NCBI GenBank assembly: GCA_945872405.1 | Contig: CAMBZT010000003.1 | Location: 1-64,000 of the forward strand | Length of the DNA: 64,000 bases | DNA from: Chitinophaga pinensis | GTDB taxonomy: Bacteria > Bacteroidota > Bacteroidia > Chitinophagales > CAMDFR01 | Reading direction: 5' to 3' | Shown here: positions 1 to 8,696 of the stretch, one piece after another | Numbering within the stretch: position 1 is the first letter of the stretch | Layout: each line of letters starts with the position of its first letter | Position numbers and translations under genes: made by a program | Notes under the pieces: model-generated | Database searches by the model: none | Told to the model about the DNA's origin: nothing | The model's input: only the letters and a program-made list of their open reading frames with translations

Positions 1-159
1 CATATACTGATTGGGCAGCACTGATGGAATAGTTTGATTAGGCATTTTCAGCAAATCAATCTTTTGAATAGTCGATGGCACAATGCTTTTATCATTGGTC
101 TGTTGAGCCATTGATATGAATAAAATAAACGTAAAAAAGATTATGCAAAATGCTTTCAT
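1..159 (-). CDS. N-terminus of a secreted protein, cut by window edge
   Basis: An open frame starts at the ATG at 159 and runs off the left edge (53 codons visible). It begins MKAFCIIFFTFILFISMAQQ, a typical signal peptide with a short positive N-region, a hydrophobic core and an A-Q-Q junction as in many Bacteroidota exported proteins. The rest (TNDKSIVPSTIQKIDLLKMP) matches nothing I recognise. It starts only 11 bp after the stop of the NYN gene on the same strand, so it is probably co-transcribed with it. Function cannot be assigned because most of the protein is outside the window. Confidence 0.65.
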   Translation of the reverse strand, partial: MKAFCIIFFTFILFISMAQQTNDKSIVPSTIQKIDLLKMPNQTIPSVLPNQYM

Positions 160-170
160 CTGAGAAAAAA

Positions 171-926
171 CTATTTGATTCTTACATAAAAATTGAAGCC
201 CGTACTCTTTTCTGTTTGTCGTGATTCAACTTCCAATTCCTTGATTGTTTTAATCAAATCAATCAATTTTTTATGACCATAATTTCGTGGATCAAAGTCA
301 GGTTGTTTCTTCAGTATCAAACTTCCTAAAACGCCTAAAAATACCCATCCATCTTCCTCAGCCATATCATTGATACTATCTGAAATTAATTTTACCAACG
401 CCTTGTGCTTGGATACTATCGGGTCTTCTTTCTTTTTGGGTGCCGATTTTGAATTGCTTTTTGGAGAGGCTGGCTCCTTGATTTCTTTCTTTAAAATCTC
501 GATATAAATAAATTTATTACACGAAGCGATAAAAGGCGAAGGTGTCTTTTTCTCTCCAATACCAAACACTTTCATACCTGCCTCTCTGAGACGAGTAGCG
601 AGTCGAGTAAAATCACTATCACTCGAAACGATACAGAAACCATCTACGCCTCCAGTATACAATATATCCATGGCATCGATGATTAGCGCAGAGTCGGATG
701 AGTTTTTACCTGTGGTATAACTATATTGTTGAATAGGCGTAATTGCATTTTCGAGCAATACTGTTTTCCATCCGGATAAGGTTGGTTTGGTCCAATCGCC
801 ATAAATTCTTTTGAAAGTGGGGGTACCATATTTTGCAATTTCTTCTAGCATTCCTTTGATGTTAGAATAGGGCACGTTATCGGCATCGATTAAAACGGCT
901 AATTTAAGTTCTCTTGTTATTTCCAT
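171..926 (-). CDS. NYN-domain nuclease-like protein with C-terminal LOTUS/OST-HTH domain
   Basis: The 251-residue protein has an N-terminal NYN (PIN-like) fold, residues about 8-145, with the expected acidic residues in LIDADN, in NSSDSALIIDAMD and in SSDSDF, followed by a Lys/Ser/Pro-rich linker (about 150-175) and a helical C-terminal domain (about 175-250, VSKHKALVKLI to FNFYVRIK) that looks like OST-HTH/LOTUS. NYN domains are predicted metal-dependent RNases and LOTUS domains bind RNA, so a role in RNA processing or decay is the family expectation; the substrate is unknown. No signal peptide, so cytoplasmic. The start at 926 places ATG 12 bp downstream of a short inverted repeat (939-958). 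Confidence 0.85.
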   Translation of the reverse strand: MEITRELKLAVLIDADNVPYSNIKGMLEEIAKYGTPTFKRIYGDWTKPTLSGWKTVLLENAITPIQQYSYTTGKNSSDSALIIDAMDILYTGGVDGFCIVSSDSDFTRLATRLREAGMKVFGIGEKKTPSPFIASCNKFIYIEILKKEIKEPASPKSNSKSAPKKKEDPIVSKHKALVKLISDSINDMAEEDGWVFLGVLGSLILKKQPDFDPRNYGHKKLIDLIKTIKELEVESRQTEKSTGFNFYVRIK

Positions 927-938
927 TGATTTGTTTCT

Positions 939-958
939 ATTGTCATATAGCTGACAAT
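939..958. promoter_or_regulatory. Inverted repeat just upstream of the NYN gene
   Basis: ATTGTCA, a 6-nt spacer and TGACAAT form a perfect 7-bp inverted repeat. Read on the minus strand it lies in the probable 5' leader, 12 bp before the ATG. It could be a small RNA hairpin acting on translation or a protein operator. No clear TAnnTTTG box was seen upstream of it. Confidence 0.35.
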
Positions 959-1112
959 GGGCTAAATATGCTTTTTAATTTTGATAAGCTAACAAATTTA
1001 CAATAATAAGTTGGCTTCTTTCGCTTTTTAGCTTCATTTTTCGCCCATTCAGGTGTTATCACCTGAATGAATAACAATTTTCCACCATTTTTTTACTAGA
1101 TAGGATGTATAT

Positions 1113-1208
1113 CGGGCAGGGATTGCAACGCTATCCTTTTTTTTGAGGACATGTAGTTTGATAGTCAAAATTGTATAAAAAAGATAGAAGCGAAAAGCCC
1201 GCTGCCCG
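1113..1208 (+). repeat. Dispersed intergenic hairpin element, copy 1
   Basis: This copy fills much of the 310-bp gap between pfkA and the NYN gene. Outer arms CGGGCAG (1113-1119) and CTGCCCG (1202-1208) are perfectly complementary. Inside them GGG, then CGC-TATC-C-TTTTTT, face AAAAAA-GATA-GAA-GCG and CCC, giving a long interrupted stem. The same order of blocks recurs at 27158-27258 and, inverted, at 13234-13306. The element lies about 28 bp after the pfkA stop. The rest of the gap (927-1112) shows only the inverted repeat at 939-958. Confidence 0.7.
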
Positions 1209-1236
1209 CCAAGAAAAGAACGATAACACTTAGCTG

Positions 1237-2220
1237 TTACATAGCCAGAAGTTTCGCCAAATTAAGCATTTCGCGACTAATGCTATTGTGTTGTAATTTG
1301 ATGGCTTTATCGAATGGGGTATGACTGATACTTCCATTTACCTCACCAATGGCGATATTTGATTCGCCTTGCAGCAATGCCTCTACAGCACCAGCACCTA
1401 ATTTAGAAGCCAGGACTCGGTCGCGACAAGAAGGGTTCCCTCCTCTTTGAATATGCCCTAAAATAGATACCCGAGTTTCGAGATCTACATATTTTTCTTT
1501 GAACATTTCGGCTACTTTGAAGGCACCACCACTCTCATCCCCTTCGGCAATAATAATGATTGAAAAGAGTTTGCTGTCTCGTTCATTTTTTTCGAATCGT
1601 TCCACAAAATTTTGATAATCCCCTTTTATTTCTGGGATAAATATAGCCTCTGCCCCACTGGCGATACCACTGTTTAATGCGATAAAACCAGCATCGCGAC
1701 CCATCACCTCAATAAAAAACATTCGATTGTGCGAGGAAGCGGTATCTCTGATTTTATCTACGGCATCTACAACGGTGTTTAATGCAGTGTCGAAGCCAAT
1801 CGTGAAATCAGTGCCATATAAATCATTATCTATAGTTCCAGGCGTTCCTACCACTTTGATTCCAAATTCAGCATTGAATACCTGAGCCCCTGTATAGGAG
1901 CCATTTCCACCACAAATTACTAGACCATCAATACCTCTTTTTTGTAAATTTTCGAAGGCTATTTTCCTATAAGTGGCATCCATAAATCGTTTGCTACGCG
2001 CTGTTTTCAATATCGTCCCACCTCTTTGAATGATATTACTGACACTGGTATGCGACATCGCTTCAATATCATCATCAATTAAGCCATCAAAACCTCTTTT
2101 TATACCGAAGACCTCAATATCGTGATAGATGGCTGTACGGACTACTGCACGTATATTTGCATTCATACCTGGGGCATCGCCACCGGAAGTTAGCATTGCA
2201 ATTTTATTAATCTTTTTCAT
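1237..2220 (-). CDS. pfkA: 6-phosphofructokinase, ATP-type
   Basis: 327 residues, the usual length for bacterial PfkA. It phosphorylates fructose 6-phosphate to fructose 1,6-bisphosphate in glycolysis. Motifs: nucleotide loop TSGGDAPG (11-18), GGNGS (104-108), PGTIDND (127-133) with catalytic Asp131, EVMGR near 172 and the C-terminal HIQRGG substrate loop. Gly128 in PGTIDND is typical of ATP-dependent enzymes (PPi-dependent ones carry Lys). Odd point: residue 106 is Asn where the E. coli enzyme has Asp103 (GGDGS). A CAAAGTTA at 2237-2244 (TAACTTTG on the minus strand) is a good -7 box 16 bp before the start. Single gene; a hairpin repeat follows its stop. Confidence 0.95.
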   Translation of the reverse strand: MKKINKIAMLTSGGDAPGMNANIRAVVRTAIYHDIEVFGIKRGFDGLIDDDIEAMSHTSVSNIIQRGGTILKTARSKRFMDATYRKIAFENLQKRGIDGLVICGGNGSYTGAQVFNAEFGIKVVGTPGTIDNDLYGTDFTIGFDTALNTVVDAVDKIRDTASSHNRMFFIEVMGRDAGFIALNSGIASGAEAIFIPEIKGDYQNFVERFEKNERDSKLFSIIIIAEGDESGGAFKVAEMFKEKYVDLETRVSILGHIQRGGNPSCRDRVLASKLGAGAVEALLQGESNIAIGEVNGSISHTPFDKAIKLQHNSISREMLNLAKLLAM

Positions 2221-2236
2221 TGAATATTTTCTCTGA

Positions 2237-2244
2237 CAAAGTTA
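2237..2244 (-). promoter_or_regulatory. -7 box for pfkA
   Basis: On the minus strand this reads TAACTTTG, a full match to the Bacteroidota -7 consensus TAnnTTTG, 16 bp upstream of the pfkA ATG. Confidence 0.55.
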
Positions 2245-2395
2245 ATCATCCTGTGGCAAATTGATAGGTTCATTAGGAATGAAATTCTCATTTATGATCA
2301 TTTATATTTAAATCATTCCTTACGCCTTTGCAATAAACGTTCTAGATCATCAATTGATATAGAATCAATGGATTGTCATATTCTTTAAAAATACT

Positions 2396-2403
2396 TATCT
2401 TTG
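2396..2403 (+). promoter_or_regulatory. -7 box for the Wzi/RemB-like gene
   Basis: TATCTTTG matches TAnnTTTG; a TTG about 20 bp upstream (2373) could be the -33 element. It lies inside the longest open frame, so it argues that translation starts at the ATG at 2433 and not at 2373. Confidence 0.6.
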
Positions 2404-2432
2404 AGTTACCCAAAAATGGTTTCAGTTTTACT

Positions 2433-4133
2433 ATGCAACATATTTTAAAAGCCATCCTCTTTGTTTTTATATCGGCCTCTTTAATGGCGCAATCCACTTA
2501 TGTTCCTTTAGGGAACCAAACCTATGAATATATAGATCGCTTTGACATAAAGTATGGCAAGATATTGCCCGCCCCTTTTACTTCATCGCGACCTTTTAGT
2601 AGAGTACAGGTGGCTCATTTTATCGAAACCTTAGCCGCTTCCAATTTGAAATTAAGTAAGTCAGATACAAGAAATATGAAGTATATGATTGACGATAATT
2701 CAGAATGGTATGACAGTATAAAGAGCGCTAGTAAGAAGCCTTTTTTACGTTATTTTTATAAGGAGCCAGCAACGTTTTATGGGATACGAACAAAAAATGA
2801 TGAGTTTGTTTTGAAGATAAATCCAATTCTTAACATTGGACTAGGCGCAGAAGTAGATGATCGACTTATTTTGAATAATGGAAGGGGTGTAGAATTTAGG
2901 GCTTCAATAATGAAAAAGGTAAGTGTTTTCTTTTCAATTGTTTCAAATCAACAGCTGGTCCCTACTTTTGTAGATAATAGAATTTTGCTCAACACTTTTC
3001 AAGCCTATCCTGGTATCGCTTATTTTAAATACGATAATACAAATCCATCGCGCATCTTCAAACAAGTTGCTTATGATTATTATGACTATCGCGGATCTAT
3101 TAATTTTTCTATTCTCAAACATATAGATGTGCAGTTTGGGCATGACAAAAACTTTATAGGAAATGGCTATCGTTCTCTATTCCTATCAGATTTTTCGGCG
3201 CCTTATTTATTTTTAAAATTGAACACGAGAATATGGCGTATCAACTACCAGAATATATTTGCTGAGGTACAAAATCAATATAAAAGAGGAGGAGATAGAT
3301 TATTGGATAAAAAGTTTGTTGCCTTTCACCACTTGAGTGTGAATGTCACTAAATGGTTGGACATTGGCTTTTTTGAAGGGGTTGTGATGAACCGGAAAAA
3401 GCAATTTGATATTCAATATTTGAATCCTATCATCTTTTATCGTTCCATTGAACAAAGTATTGGTTCTCCTGACAATTCACTGATTGGCGTAGATTTTAAG
3501 GCAAATTTTGCGAGACATGGTCAAGTGTATGGTCAATTTCTTTTGGATGAATTCAGTTTTTCAAAGTTTAAAAAGAAATGGTGGGGAAATAAGTACGGCA
3601 TTCAGTTGGGTGCTAAGTATATTGATGTCGGTGGTTTGAAGAATTTAGATTTACAGATGGAGTTTAATATGGTTCGCCCATACACCTATACGCACTTGCG
3701 TAACAGCACAGTTATAATGGCTAATTACACCAATTATAATCAACCATTGGCGCATCCTTTAGGAGCTAATTTTCGTGAATTTATAACGATTGTAAAATAC
3801 CAACCTATCAAAAATTTAGACCTTAGGGTAAAGTACATTTATGCAAACACGGGCGCTGATAGCAGCGGGTCTAATTGGGGGTCTAACATATTTTTACCAG
3901 CATCTGAAAAGTATATTGAGACAACATTTGATAATAGAACCACTCAAGGTGTGAAGCAAAACATCTCAATTATTCATCTCATAGCGAGCTATCAGCTAAG
4001 ACATAATTTGTTTTTTGATTTTCAATATTCTATCCGAAACTTAAAAAGTGAGATTAAAACCGACAGCAGATCTGTGAGCTATATCTTGCTTGGACTTCGA
4101 ATTAATATGGCACATCGAACCTTCGACTTTTAG
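2433..4133 (+). CDS. Wzi/RemB-like outer-membrane beta-barrel protein
   Basis: From the ATG at 2433 the product has 566 residues and begins with a signal peptide, MQHILKAILFVFISASLMAQ, followed by STYVPLGNQTYEYIDRFDI. The body alternates short aromatic strands typical of an outer-membrane barrel and ends in a strand with a terminal Phe (MAHRTFDF). The pattern resembles the Bacteroidota 'capsule assembly Wzi / gliding protein RemB' group, including the conserved-looking QFGHDKNFIGNGYRSLFLSD. In that family the proteins sit in the outer membrane and assist polysaccharide attachment or surface motility; the role here is inferred. An upstream ATG at 2373 extends the frame by 20 residues but overlaps the promoter box, so it is rejected. 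Single gene. Confidence 0.75.
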   Translation: MQHILKAILFVFISASLMAQSTYVPLGNQTYEYIDRFDIKYGKILPAPFTSSRPFSRVQVAHFIETLAASNLKLSKSDTRNMKYMIDDNSEWYDSIKSASKKPFLRYFYKEPATFYGIRTKNDEFVLKINPILNIGLGAEVDDRLILNNGRGVEFRASIMKKVSVFFSIVSNQQLVPTFVDNRILLNTFQAYPGIAYFKYDNTNPSRIFKQVAYDYYDYRGSINFSILKHIDVQFGHDKNFIGNGYRSLFLSDFSAPYLFLKLNTRIWRINYQNIFAEVQNQYKRGGDRLLDKKFVAFHHLSVNVTKWLDIGFFEGVVMNRKKQFDIQYLNPIIFYRSIEQSIGSPDNSLIGVDFKANFARHGQVYGQFLLDEFSFSKFKKKWWGNKYGIQLGAKYIDVGGLKNLDLQMEFNMVRPYTYTHLRNSTVIMANYTNYNQPLAHPLGANFREFITIVKYQPIKNLDLRVKYIYANTGADSSGSNWGSNIFLPASEKYIETTFDNRTTQGVKQNISIIHLIASYQLRHNLFFDFQYSIRNLKSEIKTDSRSVSYILLGLRINMAHRTFDF

Positions 4134-4147
4134 CAAGGGAACTATCC

Positions 4148-5536
4148 TTACAAAGTTAATATACAATCATCTACCCAATTACTGATACTAAATTTATGTT
4201 GAATTTTAGTATAGTTGATGACGGCTTCATTTTGGTTTAAAATTGATTTCAATTCGATAAAAGACGACTTCATCTTTGAATCATCGATAATTTCTTTATG
4301 TGTTTTCATGAAGAATTGAACAAGAAGAAATTCATTGAATTTAGGATCGCTAAATTCAGGATGAAATTTAAGGTAAGACTTACACTTTGAAAGTAAGAGT
4401 GTAGATAATCCTAGATGATAACAACAAACAATCTCCATTATCTTGAGCGTATTGATGACATCATCGCGAAATCCTGCTTTAGAAAGTTTTAGTGAATCTG
4501 TAATCATGTCCATGGTACGATCAAACTTCTGATTATGAAAACAGATAAACGCATACTCAGCATAAATTGCAAATCGAGTGGCAACATCTATTTTATCGTT
4601 GAACTTTTTTAGGACAAAGTTCACAGCCGTCTCAAAATAGAATAAACCTTCTTGGTATTTTTGCATCGTTAAATAGTAGCTCGATTTGAGCTTAATTTTA
4701 TTCAAAAGATGCTTCATTCTTTGATTTCCGTTCTTTATCAAATTAACATCTATCTGATCGAAATAGGCAAGAAATTTTTCTTCCTGATTGAGAGACAAAA
4801 TCATGTAACACAAATTGAATAACTCGATATAGAAATCATCTATTGAAAAAATATACATATGCTGCTTAGTAAACTCAACCATTTTTTCATTAGACGCTAA
4901 GGCATGAATAGGATCATTCTTAAAGAGCAGATATAGGTATCTTATTTTGTAAATTAGATGCTTTACAGTAGCAGGATAGTGGGCTGGGATATCCATATCT
5001 ACATGTTCCTTAACCTGTTCCTCAAGATATACATCTATTTCGTCATTGAGTACAATTCCATTTCTATTGTAAAATTCTCGAAGGGTGAGATTGATTTGCA
5101 AATACTTGGCAAGCAGCACAATATTATCGATACATTTTTGCTTGTTTATTGCACAAGATTCGATAATTCCTACAACCACCTTATCCTTCAATTGAAGGGC
5201 GATGTTCATCTCCAATTGATACATTAAATACAACATCTGAAAATCTTCTATCGCCAATGCATTGTCGATGGCTTTTCGCAAGCGTTTATTTGCCATCACT
5301 TCCAAGCCTTTTGAAAACAAGACTACAGACTCATAATACCACTGTATATGCACTTTTTCTTCAATCAGATACGTGGTAGTGAGAGACTCAACTATCCCTT
5401 CTTGAAAAAAATGTCTTCTAAGTGCTTCTGCTTGTTTGTCGGTAAATTTTTCGCCTTCAAATTTTTTAATCTCCTTAGCGAATTTCTTCTTTTCAATTTC
5501 AGTGAGACTAGCGATTAGCAACTGTAAATTATCCAT
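4148..5536 (-). CDS. Helical, TPR-like protein of unknown function
   Basis: 462 residues, not recognised. No signal peptide or membrane segment. The sequence is almost entirely predicted helix, with repeating 30-40 residue units such as MKHLLNKIKLKSSYYLTMQK, ATRFAIYAEYAFICFHNQ and DVINTLKIMEIVCCYHLG that resemble degenerate TPR repeats, preceded by a Lys/Glu-rich start (LTEIEKKKFAKEIKKFEG). This suggests a cytoplasmic scaffold or interaction protein, without further evidence of partners. It is flanked by an outer-membrane gene in convergent orientation (14 bp between stops) and by the saccharopine dehydrogenase gene 196 bp upstream, so it is probably transcribed alone. Confidence 0.7.
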   Translation of the reverse strand: MDNLQLLIASLTEIEKKKFAKEIKKFEGEKFTDKQAEALRRHFFQEGIVESLTTTYLIEEKVHIQWYYESVVLFSKGLEVMANKRLRKAIDNALAIEDFQMLYLMYQLEMNIALQLKDKVVVGIIESCAINKQKCIDNIVLLAKYLQINLTLREFYNRNGIVLNDEIDVYLEEQVKEHVDMDIPAHYPATVKHLIYKIRYLYLLFKNDPIHALASNEKMVEFTKQHMYIFSIDDFYIELFNLCYMILSLNQEEKFLAYFDQIDVNLIKNGNQRMKHLLNKIKLKSSYYLTMQKYQEGLFYFETAVNFVLKKFNDKIDVATRFAIYAEYAFICFHNQKFDRTMDMITDSLKLSKAGFRDDVINTLKIMEIVCCYHLGLSTLLLSKCKSYLKFHPEFSDPKFNEFLLVQFFMKTHKEIIDDSKMKSSFIELKSILNQNEAVINYTKIQHKFSISNWVDDCILTL

Positions 5537-5732
5537 TCAATATTCGATTACTTTGAGATAAGATGTAGAGTCATGTATTGTTTTCTAAAGACGTTACGTT
5601 TCAAAATTAGTATTTTTTTTTGTTCTCAGAAAAAATAGATAAAGAAAACGAAACCAAATCGATATCTCGGCAAACTGAAAAAAAAATAGAAGTCATTAGA
5701 TCTTGTTGACCACACTAAAAAAATTATTCGTT

Positions 5733-7064
5733 TTAATGTTCACTTTCCGTGAATTGAATTCCATAAGCTTCCAATTCTTTTAAGATAGGTTGATAAATGG
5801 ATTTGCTTACAGGTATACAAACCCCTTTTGCGTTAATGCTTCCATTCAATATAAGTCGAGCTGCAATAGCAATGGGCAGTCCAACCGTTTTCGCCATAGC
5901 AGTATGTATTTGATTTTCGCCGAGAACCACCATAGAGGAGGTAATGTGGTGTACTGACTGATTGAGCACATAAGTAAATTTATGCAACATCACCAACATA
6001 TCCTTATCACTAGGTGCTAGAACCAGTTTCTGCTCTAGGATTGTTTGAAGCATTTTTGCTGGGCTCGCCGCTTTCTGATGTATAAAGGTATCATGACTAA
6101 ACAATCCCAGCCATTCAATCATTTGATAAACTTCTGAGTCCTTTTGATAGCCTGTTATTTTAGTAAAATTTTCCGCTTCTGATAGCTCATTGCTTGGAAG
6201 AAATAAATTTATAAATTCTCTGTTAGACAATTTTTCAGAAGCTTCAATCACATAAGAATCATCAGTCATTCCTAACAGAACAAATACTTGCCATGCTTTA
6301 CAAAATGGAGCCTTTCTAAAAGTGCCTCTGTACATCGTTTCTATGCCTTGTAAACCATACGCTTCGATATATTTTAATGAATCTCGATTTGCATAACCTT
6401 CGAAAGTTCCAAATTTACCAATCTCGAAGACTGAGGTTCGATCAAACAATTGATGGTAAGGAATGTATTTATAGGTGCCGTTCTGTAAATATTTTGCGGT
6501 ACCTTGTCCAGCAAGTATCACATTTCTGGGGTTCCATGTAAACTTATAATGCCAAGGGTTATTGTCACTCTCTGGGGCAATCAATCCCCCACAATAGGAC
6601 TCAAATTCAGTGATTTTTGCTCCTTTTGCTTTGATGGCATCTATAATTTGCATGGCACTCATGTGGTCGATACCAGGGTCAACACCCATCTCATTTAAAA
6701 ACAATAAACCTTTCTCAGCTACCTCCTTAGACATTGCTTGTAACTCTTCAGAAACGTAGGAAGGCGTAATCAAATTTTTAGCATTCCTAAGACAAGTATG
6801 AGCAATCAACGGATGCATTGTAGCTGGTACCATTGATATAACTAGATCGCTCAACGCAATCAATGATTCCAATTTTTCAGGTTCAGCAGAAACGCTGATA
6901 TCAAGCAACTCACAACTACTAAAATCTTTCTGAAGATGCGTTGTTGACAAATCTGCGATGCTAATCTTCCAGTTTTCAGAAAGGGCATGATCTCGTAAGT
7001 AATCTAACAAATAAATAGCGCTCTTACCAGCACCCAAAACCAAGATGTTTTTTTGATTTTCCAT
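5733..7064 (-). CDS. Saccharopine dehydrogenase family protein
   Basis: 443 residues with an N-terminal Rossmann fold (ILVLGAGKSAIYLLDYL, 8-24, GxGxxA type), the mid-region ISMVPATMHPLIAHTCL and LNEMGVDPGIDHMSA, which are typical of saccharopine dehydrogenase (glutamate-forming, LYS9-like) proteins. The family catalyses reversible oxidation of saccharopine to glutamate and 2-aminoadipate semialdehyde in lysine metabolism; in bacteria it is usually a lysine-degradation enzyme. No partner (for example a lysine-ketoglutarate reductase) is next to it. Cytoplasmic, divergent from cdd with 128 bp between starts. Substrate assignment rests on family resemblance only. Confidence 0.85.
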   Translation of the reverse strand: MENQKNILVLGAGKSAIYLLDYLRDHALSENWKISIADLSTTHLQKDFSSCELLDISVSAEPEKLESLIALSDLVISMVPATMHPLIAHTCLRNAKNLITPSYVSEELQAMSKEVAEKGLLFLNEMGVDPGIDHMSAMQIIDAIKAKGAKITEFESYCGGLIAPESDNNPWHYKFTWNPRNVILAGQGTAKYLQNGTYKYIPYHQLFDRTSVFEIGKFGTFEGYANRDSLKYIEAYGLQGIETMYRGTFRKAPFCKAWQVFVLLGMTDDSYVIEASEKLSNREFINLFLPSNELSEAENFTKITGYQKDSEVYQMIEWLGLFSHDTFIHQKAASPAKMLQTILEQKLVLAPSDKDMLVMLHKFTYVLNQSVHHITSSMVVLGENQIHTAMAKTVGLPIAIAARLILNGSINAKGVCIPVSKSIYQPILKELEAYGIQFTESEH

Positions 7065-7192
7065 AGCGCAAATTTATCATTTATATGGCATTAGCCTCAG
7101 AAAATAAATCCTACCTTTTCTTTTATTTTTTCAATTCATTCGCCATACAGGCGAATATCAGCTAATTTTACAATAAACAGATTCTAGCATTT

Positions 7193-7675
7193 ATGAAGAA
7201 AATAGAACATCAATTTACTATTGAAGAATATCAATTGGAGGAGTTAAATGCCACCGAGCAATCACTGATGCATAAGGCTACAACTGCCACGCAACTCTCC
7301 TATTCACCTTATTCTAATTTTAAAGTAGGCTGTGCCATCTTACTTGAAAACGGCGAGACTGTAGTAGGTGCCAATCAAGAAAATGCAGCCTATCCCATTT
7401 GTCTGTGTGCAGAAGGTGTCGCGTTGGCGAACGCAACCGCTAACCATCATAAAGTACCCATTGTGAGCATGGCAATCACCATTGCAACTCTAAATCAAAA
7501 AGTGCAAGACCCTGTAGCACCTTGTGGTTTATGTCGACAAAGTATTTTAGAATATGAAAATCGTCAGCAAAAAAACATAAGCATTTACTTAAAAGGTGAA
7601 GGGAAAAAAGTATACAAAGTAAATTCTATTAAAGACTTACTGCCTTTGAACTTTAGTGATAAAGATCTTAGTTAA
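7193..7675 (+). CDS. cdd: Cytidine deaminase
   Basis: 160 residues. Hydrolytic deamination of (deoxy)cytidine to (deoxy)uridine for pyrimidine salvage. The zinc site is clear: CAE at 72-74 (Cys ligand and catalytic Glu) and PCGLC at 110-114 (two Cys ligands), the three-Cys pattern of small tetrameric CDAs. The substrate loop FKVGCAILLENGE and NQENAAYP are also typical. Soluble. A second deaminase acting on dCMP lies at 12.0 kb, so the strain can feed dUMP from both nucleosides and nucleotides. Start is the only plausible ATG. Confidence 0.93.
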   Translation: MKKIEHQFTIEEYQLEELNATEQSLMHKATTATQLSYSPYSNFKVGCAILLENGETVVGANQENAAYPICLCAEGVALANATANHHKVPIVSMAITIATLNQKVQDPVAPCGLCRQSILEYENRQQKNISIYLKGEGKKVYKVNSIKDLLPLNFSDKDLS

Positions 7676-7851
7676 GAAAACGAGATAGGATTGGTCTCCT
7701 TGCCCAGAGAAAAATCAAAATGTTAAAAAAAAAGGGGAAGAACACAAAAATGAAGTAAGAAATGGAAGACAAATTACTTCTTCTTGTATCAGATTCTATT
7801 ATTTTTACCACCAAAATTGAGGCACTAACTTCTGCCATCATTATAAAATAA

Positions 7852-8643
7852 ATGTCTAATCTATTCTTTCAAATCAGTGCATTATTTGTACATCTTTTCT
7901 CTGCTAGAACAAAATATTATATGCATTCGCCCTTTGTATATAATTTATTGGTAAATGTACTAGAGAAAAAAAAAGTAGCGCCTGTGCTGACTAAGATAAT
8001 GGACTTTAGAAATGAGATAAGCCACAGAAAGAACAAAAAGCTCTTTTTTAGAGGGATAGGAGCTATTAATTCTGCCCATTTCAAGTCGCTCAAGGAGATA
8101 GAACGTAAGCTTTCTGTACCTCATCATATCGGTAAACGCTATTATCATTGTATACAAAATTTTGGCTATAAAAATATCCTTGAAATAGGCACCTGCATTG
8201 GTATAGGAACCATCTACCTGGCCAAAGCCAATCCAGAAGCACACATTTATACTTTAGAAGGGAATGAAGACTGTATAGCGCAGGCAAAGACTAATTTTGA
8301 AGCATTGAATATTCAAAATATAGCCATCGAAGAAGGGCTTTTTGAAGACACACTGAAGGCAACGCTGGAAAAGATGAAGCATGTGGACATGGCGGTTATG
8401 GATGGAAACCATCAGTATGAAAGTACAATCACTTATTTTAACCTTCTTTTACCTTATATTCATGAGGATAGCCTTATAGTAATTGATGATATTCATTGGT
8501 CGAAAGGTATGAATAAAGCGTGGTTAGAAATCATCAATCATAAACAAGTGAGTTTATCTTTAGACTTTTATAGAAATGGATTTGTTTTTTTTAAGAAAAA
8601 TAGATTAGAAAAGGAAAAATTTAAGATTTGGGTCAACGACTAA
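7852..8643 (+). CDS. Class I SAM-dependent methyltransferase (O-methyltransferase type)
   Basis: 263 residues. The C-terminal two thirds show a Rossmann methyltransferase: motif I ILEIGTCIGIGTIYLAKA (about 110-127), acidic ribose-binding residue in IYTLEGN, motif IV AVMDGNHQYEST and the DDIHWSKGM block, which resemble the methyltransferase_24 / class I O-methyltransferases. The N-terminal 100 residues are basic and aromatic (AKYYMHSPFVYNLL-like), a common prefix in Bacteroidota members. Substrate unknown. It is followed at 8697 by the M16/OmpA fusion, which carries its own -7 box. An in-frame stop lies directly before this ATG, so the start is fixed near 7852. Confidence 0.8.
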   Translation: MSNLFFQISALFVHLFSARTKYYMHSPFVYNLLVNVLEKKKVAPVLTKIMDFRNEISHRKNKKLFFRGIGAINSAHFKSLKEIERKLSVPHHIGKRYYHCIQNFGYKNILEIGTCIGIGTIYLAKANPEAHIYTLEGNEDCIAQAKTNFEALNIQNIAIEEGLFEDTLKATLEKMKHVDMAVMDGNHQYESTITYFNLLLPYIHEDSLIVIDDIHWSKGMNKAWLEIINHKQVSLSLDFYRNGFVFFKKNRLEKEKFKIWVND

Positions 8644-8673
8644 GTAAAAATAACAAAGAACATAAATACTACT

Positions 8674-8681
8674 TACCTTTG
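8674..8681 (+). promoter_or_regulatory. -7 box for the M16/OmpA fusion gene
   Basis: TACCTTTG, exact match to TAnnTTTG, 15 bp before the ATG at 8697. It supports 8697 as the start over the TTG-type extension at 8628, which would overlap the methyltransferase gene. Confidence 0.6.
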
Positions 8682-8696
8682 CATTTTAGTTTACAG

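Noticed and set aside
7762-7851. 29-codon frame ending directly before the methyltransferase ATG
   Set aside because: In frame with the next gene but closed by TAA; the product has no recognisable features and probably arises by chance.
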